From the NCBI RefSeq assembly GCF_001722335.1, contig NZ_MIHA01000002.1, forward strand, positions 124,001 to 188,000: a DNA stretch of 64,000 bases. The letters are read 5' to 3'. Within the stretch, counting starts at the first letter, position 1. Every line of letters starts with the position of its first letter. Source of the stretch: Mycolicibacterium flavescens. GTDB lineage: Bacteria; Actinomycetota; Actinomycetes; Mycobacteriales; Mycobacteriaceae. Positions 40,818 through 52,068 of this stretch are shown here, piece after piece. The translations under genes were made by a program, and so were the position numbers. Under the pieces are notes generated by a model. That model saw only the letters and a list, made by a program, of their open reading frames with translations, was not told the DNA's origin and ran no database searches.

Positions 40818-41728
40818 CGGACCAGGGTATGCACGAGCATCTGCGCGACGCGGCGGCCGCCGACTCCGGGATCGACGTGGTGCTGGTGACCGGCCTGTCC
40901 GGGGCTGGCCGCGGCACCGCGGCCAAGGTGCTCGAGGACCTGGGCTGGTACGTCGCCGACAACCTGCCGCCGGAACTGATCGCGCGGATGGTGGAGTTGG
41001 GTCTGGCCGCCGGTTCTCGGATCACCCAACTGGCGGTGGTGATGGATGTGCGCTCGCGCGGGTTCACCGGCGACCTGGACTGGGTGCGCAACGATCTGGC
41101 CACCCGCAACATCTCCCCGCGGGTGCTGTTCCTCGAGGCGTCCGACGACATCCTGGTGCGTCGCTACGAGCAGAACCGGCGCAGCCATCCGCTGCAGGGC
41201 AACCAGACCCTCGCCGAAGGCATCGCGGCCGAACGCGCGTTGCTGGCGCCGGTGCGGGCCTCGGCGGACCTGGTGATCGACACGTCGACGCTGTCGGTGC
41301 CCGCGCTGCGGGAGAGCATCGAACGGGCCTTCGGCAACGAAACCGTCGCGCACACCAACGTCACCGTGGAGTCGTTCGGGTACAAGTACGGGTTGCCGAT
41401 GGACGCCGACACGGTGATGGACGTGCGGTTCCTGCCGAACCCGCACTGGGTGGACGACCTGCGGCCGTACACCGGGCAGCATGCCGCGGTCCGCGACTAC
41501 GTTCTCGGACAACCGGGCGCCGCTGACTTCCTCGACACCTATCATCGGCTGCTCGACGTGGTCATCGACGGATACCGCCGCGAGGGGAAGCGATACATGA
41601 CCGTCGCCATCGGATGCACCGGCGGCAAGCACCGCAGCGTGGCGATCGCCGAGGCGTTGGCGGCGCGACTCGGAGAGGGTGAGGACTTGACGGTGCGGGT
41701 GTTGCACCGGGATCTGGGGCGCGAATGA
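40814..41728 (+). CDS. rapZ: RapZ/YvcJ-family nucleotide-binding protein
   Basis: This 304-residue protein has a P-loop NTPase domain ([26 protein letters not shown], Walker A as GLSGAGRGT near 24) and the C-terminal RapZ domain, with the conserved [16 protein letters not shown] near 273. In E. coli RapZ controls glucosamine-phosphate synthase through small RNAs; YvcJ is its Bacillus counterpart. The mycobacterial role is less certain. The Walker A has Arg-Gly in place of the usual Lys-Ser, as I recall for mycobacterial homologues. The uvrC-rapZ-yvcK-whiA order is conserved in actinobacteria. ATG 40814 overlaps uvrC; its stop overlaps yvcK. Confidence 0.95.
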   Translation: MTDQGMHEHLRDAAAADSGIDVVLVTGLSGAGRGTAAKVLEDLGWYVADNLPPELIARMVELGLAAGSRITQLAVVMDVRSRGFTGDLDWVRNDLATRNISPRVLFLEASDDILVRRYEQNRRSHPLQGNQTLAEGIAAERALLAPVRASADLVIDTSTLSVPALRESIERAFGNETVAHTNVTVESFGYKYGLPMDADTVMDVRFLPNPHWVDDLRPYTGQHAAVRDYVLGQPGAADFLDTYHRLLDVVIDGYRREGKRYMTVAIGCTGGKHRSVAIAEALAARLGEGEDLTVRVLHRDLGRE

Positions 41729-42756
41729 CGCCCGGACTCGACGAGGACCGGATGCCGCCGCGGATCGTCGCGCTCGGCGGCGGGCACGGCCTATACGCGA
41801 CGCTGTCGGCTGCGCGGCGGCTGACACCGCACGTGACCGCGGTCGTCACCGTCGCCGACGACGGCGGGTCATCGGGACGGCTGCGCAACGAGCTCGATGT
41901 GGTCCCGCCCGGGGATCTGCGAATGGCATTGGCGGCCTTGGCTTCCGACAGCCCGCACGGGCGGTTGTGGGCGACGATCATCCAGCACCGGTTCGGTGGC
42001 AGCGGCGCACTGGCCGGCCATCCGATCGGCAACCTGATGCTGGCCGGGCTCAGCGAGGTGCTGGCCGACCCGGTCGCCGCGCTCGACGAGCTGGGCCGCA
42101 TCCTCGGTGTCAAGGGCCGGGTGCTGCCGATGTCCCCGGTCGGGCTCGGAATCGAGGCCGACGTCGCCGGGTTGGAGTCCGATCCGCGGATGAGCCGGGT
42201 GATCCGCGGCCAGGTGGCGATCGCCACCACCGTCGGCAAGGTGCGCCGGGTCCGGCTGCTGCCGGGCGACCCGCCGGCCACCAGGCAGGCCGTCGACGCG
42301 ATCCTGGCCGCCGACCTGGTGGTGCTGGGCCCGGGTTCGTGGTTCACCAGCGTCATCCCGCACGTGCTGGTGCCGGAACTGGCCGCCGCGCTGCAGGCGA
42401 CGACCGCGCGCCGGGCGCTGGTGCTCAATCTGGTCGCCGAACCGGGGGAGACGGCGGGCTTTTCGGTGGAGCGGCACATCCACGTGTTGGCCCAGCACGC
42501 ACCGGACTTCACGGTGCATGAGATCATCGTCGACGCAAGCCGAGTACCGAGCGACCGCGAGCGTGAGCAACTGCGTCGCACCGCGAACATTCTGCAAGCT
42601 CATGTGGAGTTTGCTGACGTTTCCAGACCTGGTACACCTTTACATGACCCGGCGCGGTTGGCCGCGGCGCTGGAAGGTGTGCGGCTGCGCGGCCCGGCGC
42701 CGACCGTGCCCACGTCGACAGTGAATGGACCGAGAGGTGACGATCCGTGGCGATGA
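41725..42756 (+). CDS. yvcK: YvcK/CuvA-family gluconeogenesis and cell-shape factor
   Basis: This 343-residue protein has the CofD/UPF0052 fold, which binds UDP-sugars and is required for cell wall synthesis on gluconeogenic carbon. In mycobacteria the homologue CuvA localises to the growing pole. The signature is [19 protein letters not shown] near 14, followed by [16 protein letters not shown] and [20 protein letters not shown] near 198. ATG 41725 overlaps rapZ by 4 nt. The 3' end overlaps whiA by 10 nt. Confidence 0.95.
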   Translation: MTPGLDEDRMPPRIVALGGGHGLYATLSAARRLTPHVTAVVTVADDGGSSGRLRNELDVVPPGDLRMALAALASDSPHGRLWATIIQHRFGGSGALAGHPIGNLMLAGLSEVLADPVAALDELGRILGVKGRVLPMSPVGLGIEADVAGLESDPRMSRVIRGQVAIATTVGKVRRVRLLPGDPPATRQAVDAILAADLVVLGPGSWFTSVIPHVLVPELAAALQATTARRALVLNLVAEPGETAGFSVERHIHVLAQHAPDFTVHEIIVDASRVPSDREREQLRRTANILQAHVEFADVSRPGTPLHDPARLAAALEGVRLRGPAPTVPTSTVNGPRGDDPWR

Positions 42757-43730
42757 CAGCCGAGGTCAAGGATGAGTTGAGCCGGCTGGTCGTCAATTCG
42801 GTCAGCGCTCGACGCGCCGAGGTGGCCTCGCTGCTGCGGTTCGCGGGCGGCCTGCACATCGTCTCGGGCCGGGTGGTGGTCGAGGCCGAGGTCGATCTGG
42901 GCATCATCGCGCGGCGGCTGCGCAAGGACATCTACGACCTCTACGGCTACAGCGCGACGGTTCATGTGCTCTCGGCCAGCGGTATCCGCAAGAGCACCCG
43001 CTACGTGGTACGGGTGGCCAAGGACGGCGAGGCGCTGGCCCGGCAGACCGGCCTGCTGGACCTGCGCGGCCGACCGGTGCGGGGACTGCCGGCGCAGGTG
43101 GTCGGGGGCAGCGTCGCGGACGCCGAAGCTGCTTGGCGCGGAGCGTTTTTGGCGCACGGTTCGCTGACCGAACCGGGGCGCTCGTCGGCGCTGGAGGTCA
43201 GCTGTCCCGGCCCGGAAGCGGCGCTGGCGCTGGTCGGCGCGGCGCGTCGGCTGGGGGTCAGCGCCAAGGCGCGCGAGGTGCGCGGCACCGACCGTGTGGT
43301 GGTGCGCGACGGCGAGGCGATCGGCGCGCTGCTGACCCGGATGGGCGCGCAGGACACCAGGCTGACATGGGAAGAGCGCCGGATGCGCCGCGAGGTGCGC
43401 GCGACCGCCAACCGGTTGGCGAACTTCGACGACGCGAACCTGCGGCGGTCCGCGCGGGCCGCGGTCGCCGCGGCGGCCCGGGTGGAACGGGCGCTGGAGA
43501 TCCTGGGCGACACGGTGCCCGACCATCTGGCTGCGGCCGGCAAGCTGCGCGTCGAGCACCGGCAGGCGTCGTTGGAGGAACTCGGCCGGCTGGCCGATCC
43601 GCCGATGACCAAAGACGCTGTGGCAGGCCGGATCCGGCGGTTGCTGTCGATGGCCGACCGCAAGGCCAAACAGGACGGCATCGCCGACACCGAGTCGGCC
43701 GTGACGCCGGATCTGCTCGAGGACGCCTGA
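42747..43730 (+). CDS. whiA: WhiA sporulation/cell-division regulator
   Basis: WhiA combines a LAGLIDADG homing-endonuclease-like domain with a C-terminal helix-turn-helix DNA-binding domain; in Streptomyces it activates division genes. The 327-residue protein starts [22 protein letters not shown] (start [11 protein letters not shown]) and ends with the HTH in [25 protein letters not shown] (near 275). Catalytic LAGLIDADG residues are not expected, as the family is not a nuclease. GTG 42747 overlaps yvcK; ATG 42753 is a weaker alternative. The TGA at 43728-43730 is followed by a T-rich run (CTTTTTTG) and a palindrome. Confidence 0.96.
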   Translation: MAMTAEVKDELSRLVVNSVSARRAEVASLLRFAGGLHIVSGRVVVEAEVDLGIIARRLRKDIYDLYGYSATVHVLSASGIRKSTRYVVRVAKDGEALARQTGLLDLRGRPVRGLPAQVVGGSVADAEAAWRGAFLAHGSLTEPGRSSALEVSCPGPEAALALVGAARRLGVSAKAREVRGTDRVVVRDGEAIGALLTRMGAQDTRLTWEERRMRREVRATANRLANFDDANLRRSARAAVAAAARVERALEILGDTVPDHLAAAGKLRVEHRQASLEELGRLADPPMTKDAVAGRIRRLLSMADRKAKQDGIADTESAVTPDLLEDA

Positions 43731-43740
43731 CTTTTTTGTG

Positions 43741-43798
43741 GCGAGTGGCCACTTAGCGCGCACGTGTGGGCGAAAAGCGCGTGATAACTGGCCACTCG
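43741..43798. repeat. Palindromic element after whiA, possible terminator
   Basis: CGAGTGGCCA (43742-43751) pairs perfectly with TGGCCACTCG (43789-43798). Inside, the pairing continues imperfectly through GCGCGC/GCGCGT. It starts 11 bp after the whiA stop. A six-T run lies before the hairpin rather than after it, so it is not a classical terminator. It resembles in placement the palindromes after carA, metK and the monooxygenase. Confidence 0.6.
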
Positions 43799-43808
43799 GC
43801 CGGACGAC

Positions 43809-43814
43809 TACGGT
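43809..43814 (+). promoter_or_regulatory. Leaderless -10 element of solute-binding-domain gene
   Basis: TACGGT is followed by 6 nt and ATG 43821. There is no Shine-Dalgarno between them, which supports leaderless initiation. Confidence 0.5.
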
Positions 43815-43820
43815 GAAGAC

Positions 43821-44534
43821 ATGGAGACACTGAGAGTCGGCGTGGCAGCACCCGATCCGCCGTTCAACTCCATGCCCGACGGTGACGGCCTCGACCTCGA
43901 CCTGATGCGCGCCATCGGCGACAAGATCGGCGCCACCGTCGAATTCGTCGACTACGAGGGTGCCGACTTCACCGGCATCTTCGACGCCCTGGGCGACGGG
44001 GCATACGACTGTGTGGCCGCAGGCACCACCGTGACACCCGAACGCGAGCGCAACGCGACGTTCGTCGCGCCGTACCTGATCTCCGGCCAGGCGCTGGCCG
44101 TCGACAGCCGTCGTCTGCCCGAGGTCACCTCCGTCGACGACCTCGACGGCCTCATCATCGGCGTGCAACGCGGGAGCACCAGCCAGGCGATCGCCGAACG
44201 CCTGGTCGACGACGGCAGAGCCGGCGCCGTGCGCGTCTACGACTACAACGCCGTGCGCACCGCGCTGACCGACCTGAGCAGCGGCGGCTGCGATGCGTTC
44301 CTCAAGCTCGCCCCGGTGCTCACCGAACTGGTCAAACCGCTGCCCGGGGTCGAGGTGGTCCAGCGCGGCATCACGGTCGAAGACATCGCGATCGCCGTCG
44401 CGCCCGGAAACCAGGCGCTGCTGGGCCGGCTGACCGTCGCGCAGGCCGAACTGGAAGCCGAGGGCGCCCTACAGCGGATCCGCCGCAAATGGCTCGGCAA
44501 CCCCTTCACCGACCAGAGCCTGGCCGTGCACTGA
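43821..44534 (+). CDS. Family 3 solute-binding-domain protein without signal peptide
   Basis: This 237-residue protein is a complete type II periplasmic amino-acid-binding fold: LRVGVAAPDPPFN, LDLDLMRAIGDKIGATVEFVDY, GAYDCVAAGTTVTPERERNATFVAPY, LIIGVQRGSTSQAIAERL, with a C-terminal lid IRRKWLGNPF. Normal members carry a lipoprotein or Sec signal; this one begins METLRVGVAA directly at the first strand. The leaderless promoter leaves no room for an upstream signal peptide. It may be a cytoplasmic sensor or enzyme (the fold also occurs in cyclohexadienyl dehydratases). No ABC permease genes are adjacent. The ligand is unknown, though the arginine in PERERNATF fits amino-acid binding. Confidence 0.85.
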   Translation: METLRVGVAAPDPPFNSMPDGDGLDLDLMRAIGDKIGATVEFVDYEGADFTGIFDALGDGAYDCVAAGTTVTPERERNATFVAPYLISGQALAVDSRRLPEVTSVDDLDGLIIGVQRGSTSQAIAERLVDDGRAGAVRVYDYNAVRTALTDLSSGGCDAFLKLAPVLTELVKPLPGVEVVQRGITVEDIAIAVAPGNQALLGRLTVAQAELEAEGALQRIRRKWLGNPFTDQSLAVH

Positions 44535-44564
44535 CCAGGTCGCGCGTGGCAGGTATCACACCAC

Positions 44565-45629
<1,065 letters not shown>

Positions 45630-45634
45630 GACCC

Positions 45635-46849
45635 GTGGCCATCAAGACACTCGAAGACCTTCTGCAGGAGGGTGTTTCGGGGCGTGGAGTGCTGGTCCGG
45701 TCGGACCTCAACGTCCCGCTCGACGAGCAAGGCGCCATCACCGACCCGGGTCGGATCATCGCGTCGGTGCCGACGCTCAAGGCGCTGTCGGATGCCGGCG
45801 CCAAGGTCGTCGTCACCGCGCACCTCGGCCGCCCCAAAGGCGGTCCGGACCCGAAGTTCTCGCTGGCCCCGGTCGCCGCGGCGCTGGGGGAGCAGCTGGG
45901 CAGGCACGTGCAGCTGGCCGGCGACGTCGTCGGCACCGATGCGCTGGCCCGGGCCGAGGGGCTGACCGACGGTGACGTGCTGCTGCTGGAGAACATCCGC
46001 TTCGACACCCGCGAGACCAGCAAGGACGACGCCGAACGGGGCAAGCTGGCCAAAGCGCTGGTCGAACTCGTCGGGGACGACGGCGCGTTCGTCTCGGACG
46101 GCTTCGGGGTGGTGCACCGCAAGCAGGCCTCGGTGTACGACGTCGCCACGCTGCTGCCGCACTACGCGGGCACGCTGGTGGCCGCCGAGGTCAAGGTGCT
46201 CGAACAGCTGACCAGCTCCACCGACCGGCCGTACGCGGTGGTGCTCGGCGGGTCCAAGGTGTCCGACAAGCTCGCGGTCATCGAGTCGCTGGCCCAGCGC
46301 GCCGACAGCCTGCTCATCGGCGGCGGGATGTGCTTCACCTTCCTTGCCGCACAAGGGTTCTCGGTCGGCAGCTCGCTCCTGGAGGAGAGCATGGTCGACA
46401 CCTGCCGCACGCTGCTGGACACCTACGCCGACGTGCTGCACCTGCCGGTCGACGTGGTGGTGGCCGACAAGTTCGCCGCCGACGCGACCGCCGAGGTGGT
46501 CGCTGCCGACCGGATCCCCGACGACCGGATGGGCCTGGACATCGGCCCCGGCACGGTGCAGCGGTTCACCACGCTGCTGTCCAACGCCCGGACCGTGTTC
46601 TGGAACGGCCCGATGGGCGTGTTCGAGTTCGCGTCGTTCGCCGCGGGCACCAAGGGGGTGGCCGAGGCCATCATCGCCGCGACCGGCAAGGGCGGTTTCA
46701 GCGTCGTCGGCGGTGGCGACTCCGCGGCCGCCGTGCGCCAACTCGGCCTGCCCGACGACGGTTTCTCGCACATCTCCACCGGCGGTGGGGCGTCCCTGGA
46801 ATACCTTGAGGGCAAGAAATTGCCAGGTCTGGAGGTTCTGGAATCGTGA
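45635..46849 (+). CDS. pgk: Phosphoglycerate kinase
   Basis: Pgk makes ATP from 1,3-bisphosphoglycerate. The 404-residue protein shows [17 protein letters not shown] near 17, the substrate motif [17 protein letters not shown] near 62, and [16 protein letters not shown] near 116. The nucleotide-binding region is [20 protein letters not shown] with [10 protein letters not shown] and the closing [21 protein letters not shown] 45635 was chosen over the longer open frame; it is 5 bp after the gap stop. Its TGA overlaps tpiA (GTGA). Confidence 0.98.
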   Translation: MAIKTLEDLLQEGVSGRGVLVRSDLNVPLDEQGAITDPGRIIASVPTLKALSDAGAKVVVTAHLGRPKGGPDPKFSLAPVAAALGEQLGRHVQLAGDVVGTDALARAEGLTDGDVLLLENIRFDTRETSKDDAERGKLAKALVELVGDDGAFVSDGFGVVHRKQASVYDVATLLPHYAGTLVAAEVKVLEQLTSSTDRPYAVVLGGSKVSDKLAVIESLAQRADSLLIGGGMCFTFLAAQGFSVGSSLLEESMVDTCRTLLDTYADVLHLPVDVVVADKFAADATAEVVAADRIPDDRMGLDIGPGTVQRFTTLLSNARTVFWNGPMGVFEFASFAAGTKGVAEAIIAATGKGGFSVVGGGDSAAAVRQLGLPDDGFSHISTGGGASLEYLEGKKLPGLEVLES

Positions 46850-47631
46850 GCCGCAAGCCGCTGATCGCCGGCAACTGGAAGATGAACCTCAACCACTTCG
46901 AGGCCATCGCGCTGGTGCAGAAGATCGCTTTCGCGTTGCCCGCGAAGTACTTCGACAAGGTCGACGTGACGGTCATCCCGCCGTTCACCGACCTGCGCAG
47001 CGTGCAGACCCTGGTCGACGGCGACAAGCTGCTGCTGACCTACGGCGCGCAGGATCTCTCCGAGCACGACTCCGGTGCCTACACCGGCGACATCAGCGGG
47101 GCGTTCCTGGCCAAGCTGGGCTGCACGTATGTCGTCGTCGGGCACTCCGAACGCCGGACCTACCACCACGAGGACGACGCGCAGGTCGCCGCCAAGGCCG
47201 CCGCGGCGTTCCGGCACGGCCTGGTGCCGATCATCTGCATCGGTGAACAACTCGAGGTCCGCGAGGCCGGTAACCACGTCGAGCACAACGTCGAATCGCT
47301 GCGCGGTTCGCTGGCCGGGTTGTCCGCCGAGCAGATCGCGCAGGTGGTCATCGCCTACGAACCGGTGTGGGCGATCGGCACGGGCCGGGTGGCCAGCGCC
47401 GCGGACGCGCAGGAGGTCTGCAAGGCGATCCGCGAGGAACTGGGCAAGCTCGCGACGCCCGAACAAGCGGCCGGAATCCGCGTCCTCTACGGCGGCTCGG
47501 TGAACGCCAAGAACGTCGGCGAGATCGTCGCGCAGGCCGACGTGGACGGCGCGTTGGTCGGTGGCGCGTCGCTCGACGGTGAGCAGTTCGCCACGCTGTC
47601 GGCGATCGCCGCCGGCGGCCCCCTGCCCTGA
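46846..47631 (+). CDS. tpiA: Triosephosphate isomerase
   Basis: TpiA interconverts dihydroxyacetone phosphate and glyceraldehyde 3-phosphate. The 261-residue TIM barrel has the N-terminal lysine in [10 protein letters not shown]. The catalytic His is in [15 protein letters not shown] near 100, the catalytic Glu in [13 protein letters not shown] near 170, and the phosphate loop is [10 protein letters not shown] and [14 protein letters not shown] 46846 overlaps pgk by 4 nt. It ends the glycolytic operon. secG follows 31 bp later from its own promoter. Confidence 0.98.
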   Translation: MSRKPLIAGNWKMNLNHFEAIALVQKIAFALPAKYFDKVDVTVIPPFTDLRSVQTLVDGDKLLLTYGAQDLSEHDSGAYTGDISGAFLAKLGCTYVVVGHSERRTYHHEDDAQVAAKAAAAFRHGLVPIICIGEQLEVREAGNHVEHNVESLRGSLAGLSAEQIAQVVIAYEPVWAIGTGRVASAADAQEVCKAIREELGKLATPEQAAGIRVLYGGSVNAKNVGEIVAQADVDGALVGGASLDGEQFATLSAIAAGGPLP

Positions 47632-47649
47632 GCACGGTCGCGAGTTAGG

Positions 47650-47655
47650 TAGTCT
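47650..47655 (+). promoter_or_regulatory. Leaderless -10 element of secG
   Basis: TAGTCT is followed by 7 nt and ATG 47663. It is the same hexamer and context (TAGTCTGG) as at ribE. Confidence 0.5.
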
Positions 47656-47662
47656 GGTCGCC

Positions 47663-47896
47663 ATGGAATTGGCCCTGCAGATCACCCTGGTCGTGACCAG
47701 CCTCCTGGTCGTGCTCCTGGTGCTGCTGCATCGCGCCAAGGGCGGTGGTTTGTCCACGCTGTTCGGTGGTGGTGTGCAGTCCAGCCTGTCGGGCTCGACG
47801 GTGGTCGAGAAGAACCTCGACCGGTTGACGCTGTTCGTCACCGGTATCTGGCTGGTGTCGATCGTCGGCGTCGCGCTGCTGATCAAGTACAGCTGA
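47663..47896 (+). CDS. secG: Preprotein translocase subunit SecG
   Basis: SecG is the small non-essential subunit of the SecYEG channel. The 77-residue protein has two transmembrane helices (LALQITLVVTSLLVVLLVLL and LTLFVTGIWLVSIVGVALLI). Between them is the conserved SecG loop HRAKGGGLSTLFGGGVQSSLSG. The frame is open further upstream (to 47561), but ATG 47663 gives the canonical length and fits the leaderless promoter. Confidence 0.95.
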   Translation: MELALQITLVVTSLLVVLLVLLHRAKGGGLSTLFGGGVQSSLSGSTVVEKNLDRLTLFVTGIWLVSIVGVALLIKYS

Positions 47897-47937
47897 CCTC
47901 ACACCCGCCTCACCGTGCGGCCCCCTACCGGGCCGTC

Positions 47938-47943
47938 GATACT
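47938..47943 (+). promoter_or_regulatory. Leaderless -10 element of ppc
   Basis: GATACT is followed by 6 nt and ATG 47950. The first base departs from TANNNT, but the spacing matches the other leaderless starts in the window. Confidence 0.4.
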
Positions 47944-47949
47944 TGACCC

Positions 47950-50745
47950 ATGGCTGAAGTCGCGGACCTCGAACCGATCGGCGCGGTCATGCGCACCCGC
48001 GTGGGCCGCGAGGCCACCGAGCCGATGCGCGAAGACATCCGGCTGCTCGGGGCGATCCTCGGCGACACCGTGCGCGACCAGAACGGCGAGCAGGTGTTCG
48101 ACCTCGTCGAACGTGCCCGCGTGGAGTCCTTCCGGGTGCGCCGCTCGGAGATCGACCGCACCGAGCTGGCCGGCATGTTCGACGGGATCGACGTGCGTCA
48201 GGCCATCCCGGTCATCCGCGCGTTCACCCATTTCGCGTTGCTGGCCAACGTCGCCGAGGACATCCACCGGGAGCGCCGCCGCGCGGTGCACATCGAGGCC
48301 GGTGAACCGCCGCAACCGAGCAGCCTGGCCGCGACCTACGCCAAACTCGACTCCGCGCAACTGGATTCGACCACCGTCGCCGAAGCGCTCGCCGGGGCGC
48401 TGGTGTCGCCGGTGATCACCGCGCACCCGACGGAGACGCGGCGCCGCACCGTGTTCGACACCCAGCACCGCATCACCGCGTTGATGCGGCTGCGCATGCA
48501 CGGTCACAGCCACACCGAAGACGGCCGCGACATCGAACACGAGCTGCGCCGCCACATCCTCACGCTGTGGCAGACGGCGCTGATCCGGTTGTCGCGGTTG
48601 AAAATCCAGGACGAGATCGAGACCGGCCTGCGGTACTACCGGGCGGCGTTCTTCGACGTCATCCCCGCGGTGAACGCCGGTGTGCGCGCCGAACTGAACA
48701 CCAGGTGGCCCGACGCCGATCTGCTGGCCGAGCCGATCGTGCGGCCCGGCTCGTGGATCGGCGGTGACCGCGACGGCAACCCCAACGTCACCGCCGAGGT
48801 GGTGCGATTGGCCACCGGCAGCGCCGCCTACACCGCGCTGGAGCACTACTTCACCGAGATCACCGCGCTCGAAGAGGAGCTGTCGATGTCGGCGCGGCTG
48901 GTCCGCATCAGCGACGAGCTCGCGGCCCTGGCCGACGAACGCCACGAGCCGGCCCGCGCCGACGAGCCGTACCGGCGCGCGCTGCGGGTGATCCACGCGC
49001 GGCTGACCGCGACCGCGCAGCAGATCCTCGACCGGTTGCCCGAGCACGTGCTCGACCTCGGCCTGGAGCGCTACGACACGCCCGCCGACCTGTTGGCCGA
49101 CCTCGATGTGGTCTACGGGTCGCTGAAGGCCAACGGCAGCGCCGTGCTGGCCGACGACCGGTTGGCCCGGCTACGGGAAGCGGTGCGGGCCTTCGGGTTT
49201 CATCTGTCCGGTCTGGACATGCGGCAGAACTCCGACGTGCACGAGGAGGTGGTGGCCGAACTGCTGGCCTGGGCCGGCGTGCACGCCGACTACCCCTCGC
49301 TGGACGAGGCCGAGCGGGTGCAGCTGCTGGCGCGGGAGCTGGCGACCCGGCGGCCGCTGGTCCGCGACGGCGCCGAGTTGTCGGAGTTGGCGCGCAGGGA
49401 ACTCGACATCGTGGCGGCCGCGGCCCGCGCGGTGCGGGTGTTCGGTCCTGCGGCGGTGCCCAACTACATCATCTCGATGTGCGGTTCGGTGTCGGACATG
49501 TTGGAGGCGGCGATCCTGCTCAAGGAGGTGGGCCTGCTCGATGTGTCCGAGTCGCAGCACTACGCCCCGGTTGGGATCGTGCCGCTGTTCGAGACCATCG
49601 ACGATCTGCAGCGCGGCGCGTCGATCCTGGAGAGCGCGCTGGACCTGCCGGTGTACCGGCGCATCGTCACCGCGCGTGGCGAGAGCCAGGAGGTGATGCT
49701 GGGCTACTCCGACTCGAACAAGGACGGCGGTTACCTCGCGGCGAACTGGGCGCTGTACCGCGCCGAGCTGGATCTGGTGGAGACCGCGCGCAAGACCGGA
49801 ATCCGGTTGCGGCTCTTCCACGGTCGCGGCGGAACCGTCGGCCGCGGTGGCGGGCCCAGCTACGACGCGATCCTTGCGCAGCCGCCCGGCGCGGTGAACG
49901 GCTCGCTGCGGATCACCGAGCAGGGCGAGGTGATCGCGGCCAAGTACGCCGAACCGCAGATCGCGCACCGCAACCTGGAGACCCTGGTGGCCGCCACGCT
50001 GGAGGCCACGCTGCTCGACGTCGAAGGGCTCGGGGACGAGGCGGGCCCGGCGTACCAGGTGCTCGACGACCTGGCCGCCCGGGCGCAGCGGGCCTATGCC
50101 GAATTGGTGCACGAGACACCGGGATTCGTAGAGTATTTCAAGGCGTCCACGCCGGTCAGCGAGATCGGTGCGCTCAATATCGGCAGCAGGCCGACGTCGC
50201 GCAAGCCGACGACGTCGATCAGCGATCTGCGGGCGATCCCGTGGGTGCTGGCGTGGAGCCAGTCACGGGTGATGCTGCCCGGTTGGTACGGCACCGGAAC
50301 GGCTTTCGAGGAGTGGATCGCCGACGGGCAGGGGGAGGACCGGGTCGAGGTGCTGCGCGACCTGTACCGGCGCTGGCCGTTCTTCCGGACCGTGCTGTCG
50401 AATATGGCGCAGGTGCTGGCGAAGTCGGACCTGGGCCTGGCCGCGCGGTATTCGGAACTGGTCGACGACGAGCAGTTGCGGCGGCGGGTGTTCGACAAGA
50501 TCGTCGACGAACACGCGCGCACCCTGCGCATGCACCAATCGATCACCGGACAGGACGATCTGCTGGCCGACAACCCCGCGCTGGCCCGGTCGGTGTTCAA
50601 CCGCTTCCCGTATCTGGAGCCGCTGAACCACCTGCAGGTGGAGTTGTTGCGGCGCTACCGCTCCGGTGACGACGACGAGCTCGTGCAGCGCGGCATCCTG
50701 CTCACCATGAGCGGGTTGGCCACCGCGCTGCGCAACAGCGGGTAA
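47950..50745 (+). CDS. ppc: Phosphoenolpyruvate carboxylase
   Basis: Ppc fixes bicarbonate onto PEP to give oxaloacetate, replenishing the TCA cycle next to the lower-glycolysis genes. The 931-residue protein shows the catalytic His in [18 protein letters not shown] near 157, the [14 protein letters not shown] motif near 273, and the central [19 protein letters not shown] near 620. The C terminus ends in LRNSG, like the usual ...RNTG carboxylate end that binds allosteric effectors. ATG 47950 follows a leaderless-type -10. A perfect inverted repeat lies 13 bp after its stop. Confidence 0.98.
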   Translation: MAEVADLEPIGAVMRTRVGREATEPMREDIRLLGAILGDTVRDQNGEQVFDLVERARVESFRVRRSEIDRTELAGMFDGIDVRQAIPVIRAFTHFALLANVAEDIHRERRRAVHIEAGEPPQPSSLAATYAKLDSAQLDSTTVAEALAGALVSPVITAHPTETRRRTVFDTQHRITALMRLRMHGHSHTEDGRDIEHELRRHILTLWQTALIRLSRLKIQDEIETGLRYYRAAFFDVIPAVNAGVRAELNTRWPDADLLAEPIVRPGSWIGGDRDGNPNVTAEVVRLATGSAAYTALEHYFTEITALEEELSMSARLVRISDELAALADERHEPARADEPYRRALRVIHARLTATAQQILDRLPEHVLDLGLERYDTPADLLADLDVVYGSLKANGSAVLADDRLARLREAVRAFGFHLSGLDMRQNSDVHEEVVAELLAWAGVHADYPSLDEAERVQLLARELATRRPLVRDGAELSELARRELDIVAAAARAVRVFGPAAVPNYIISMCGSVSDMLEAAILLKEVGLLDVSESQHYAPVGIVPLFETIDDLQRGASILESALDLPVYRRIVTARGESQEVMLGYSDSNKDGGYLAANWALYRAELDLVETARKTGIRLRLFHGRGGTVGRGGGPSYDAILAQPPGAVNGSLRITEQGEVIAAKYAEPQIAHRNLETLVAATLEATLLDVEGLGDEAGPAYQVLDDLAARAQRAYAELVHETPGFVEYFKASTPVSEIGALNIGSRPTSRKPTTSISDLRAIPWVLAWSQSRVMLPGWYGTGTAFEEWIADGQGEDRVEVLRDLYRRWPFFRTVLSNMAQVLAKSDLGLAARYSELVDDEQLRRRVFDKIVDEHARTLRMHQSITGQDDLLADNPALARSVFNRFPYLEPLNHLQVELLRRYRSGDDDELVQRGILLTMSGLATALRNSG

Positions 50746-50758
50746 CCCGGCCGGTCAT

Positions 50759-50782
50759 TGACACCTCCGACGTGAGGTGTCA
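50759..50782. promoter_or_regulatory. Inverted repeat after ppc, terminator or operator
   Basis: TGACACCTC and GAGGTGTCA are perfect 9-bp arms around CGACGT. It lies 13 bp after the ppc stop and about 60 bp upstream of the DUF1214 gene. It may end ppc transcription (no U tract) or bind a dimeric regulator such as the TetR protein at 53210. Confidence 0.45.
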
Positions 50783-50800
50783 CAGTCATACCGTCTTAAC

Positions 50801-50825
50801 TGAAAACATAATTTTCATTTAAGCT
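50801..50825 (+). promoter_or_regulatory. AT-rich palindrome and -10 of the DUF1214 operon
   Basis: TGAAAA-CATAA-TTTTCA (50801-50817) is a perfect 6-bp inverted repeat in an unusually AT-rich stretch. It lies directly before a -10 TAAGCT (50820-50825), that is, between -35 and -10. This is a good place for repression, and the operon's own TetR regulator is the likely candidate. Confidence 0.45.
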
Positions 50826-50847
50826 CGGTCCGACGGTTGGAGTGCCT

Positions 50848-52068
50848 GTGAGCGACGCGAACCCGATGGCGTGGCTGCCGTTCTCCATCGCGCAGGCGGC
50901 GCTGGCCGGGCAGGGCGGCGCAGACGAGCTGGCCCCGGCGTGGGCACACCTCCTGGACCGGTTGAAAGCCGCGGGCACGCTCGTCGCCTCGGCCGACGGC
51001 AACCGCAACAGCGTCGACTACGCGTCCGGGATGAGGCACCTGCTGGTGCTGTTGGCCGTCGGTGTCGACGAGGCGCTGCGGGCCGATCCCGATCCGGTGC
51101 TGGCGGTGACCCGCACCAGCACCGACGACATCCTGAGCTGGGGCATGGAGTGTCCGGACTGTCTGTATCTGCGGGCCACGCTGCGCAAAGGCGAGACGTA
51201 CCGGCTCTTCGGCAACCGGGGCACCGCGCGGTACGTCGGACTCCAGACCATGGACGGCATCACCGCCACCTCCAACTGCCTGGTGGACGACCTGAAGCCG
51301 GACGCGGACGGGAACTTCGAGGTGGCGCTGTCCGCCGATGAGCAAGAGGGCAACTGGATGCGCGTCGAGGGGGAGCATCCGACCTTGGTCGTCAGGCACT
51401 TCTTCTACGACTGGGATACCGAGAAGCCGTCCTCGCTGCAGATCGAGCGGATCGGCGACGCCGCTGAACCGCCCGACCGTTGGCCGGCAGGCGGGTCGAG
51501 CGTCGCGCGCCAGATCGAGGCGCTGGGGGAGTTCGTCCACGACAACCTCAAGTTCTTCCTCGACTTCAACGCGGGTCCACCGGCCAACGGGTTCCTGCCG
51601 CCGATCGACCGCTCCGACATGGGCGCAGCGGCGGAGAACCGTCCGGTCATCGGGCGCTACGAACTCGAGCCCGACGAGGCCCTGATCCTGGAGGTCGAGC
51701 CGCCCCGCGGGGTGTACTGGAGCTATTCGGTGGGCAACGCGTGGTGGGAGACCATCCACTACGGGCGCCATCAGTCCAGCCTCAACGCCCACCAGGCGAC
51801 GATCGACTCCGACGGGATCCTGCGGGTGGTGGTCAGCGCAAGCGATCCCGGCGTCGCGAACTGGCTCGACACGGCCGGGCACAGCAACGGGGCGATGATC
51901 TTGCGATGTGTGCGCACCGAGACCGCCCCGACACCGAGCGCCCGGGTGGTCAAGTTCGCCGATGTCATGTCGGAATTGCCCGCTGACACAACGACGGTCA
52001 GCGCCGAGCAGCGAGCGGCCACCCTGGCTGCGCGTCGTCGCGCGGTGCACCGGAGGTTTTCGGCATGA
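50848..52068 (+). CDS. DUF1214 domain protein
   Basis: This 406-residue protein has a C-terminal DUF1214 region (about 270-385: ALILEVEPPRGVYWSYSVGN, read as EVEPPRGVYWSYSV and WWETIHYGRHQSSLN). The N-terminal half contains LFGNRGTARYVGLQTMDG. Such proteins often neighbour steroid- or lipid-metabolism genes in mycobacteria, but no reaction is assigned. There is no signal peptide. The start GTG 50848 was preferred because GGAG (50839-50842) lies 5 nt upstream; an in-frame GTG at 50842 overlaps that site. It overlaps the sulfotransferase gene by 4 nt and is first in an operon of four. Confidence 0.88.
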   Translation: MSDANPMAWLPFSIAQAALAGQGGADELAPAWAHLLDRLKAAGTLVASADGNRNSVDYASGMRHLLVLLAVGVDEALRADPDPVLAVTRTSTDDILSWGMECPDCLYLRATLRKGETYRLFGNRGTARYVGLQTMDGITATSNCLVDDLKPDADGNFEVALSADEQEGNWMRVEGEHPTLVVRHFFYDWDTEKPSSLQIERIGDAAEPPDRWPAGGSSVARQIEALGEFVHDNLKFFLDFNAGPPANGFLPPIDRSDMGAAAENRPVIGRYELEPDEALILEVEPPRGVYWSYSVGNAWWETIHYGRHQSSLNAHQATIDSDGILRVVVSASDPGVANWLDTAGHSNGAMILRCVRTETAPTPSARVVKFADVMSELPADTTTVSAEQRAATLAARRRAVHRRFSA

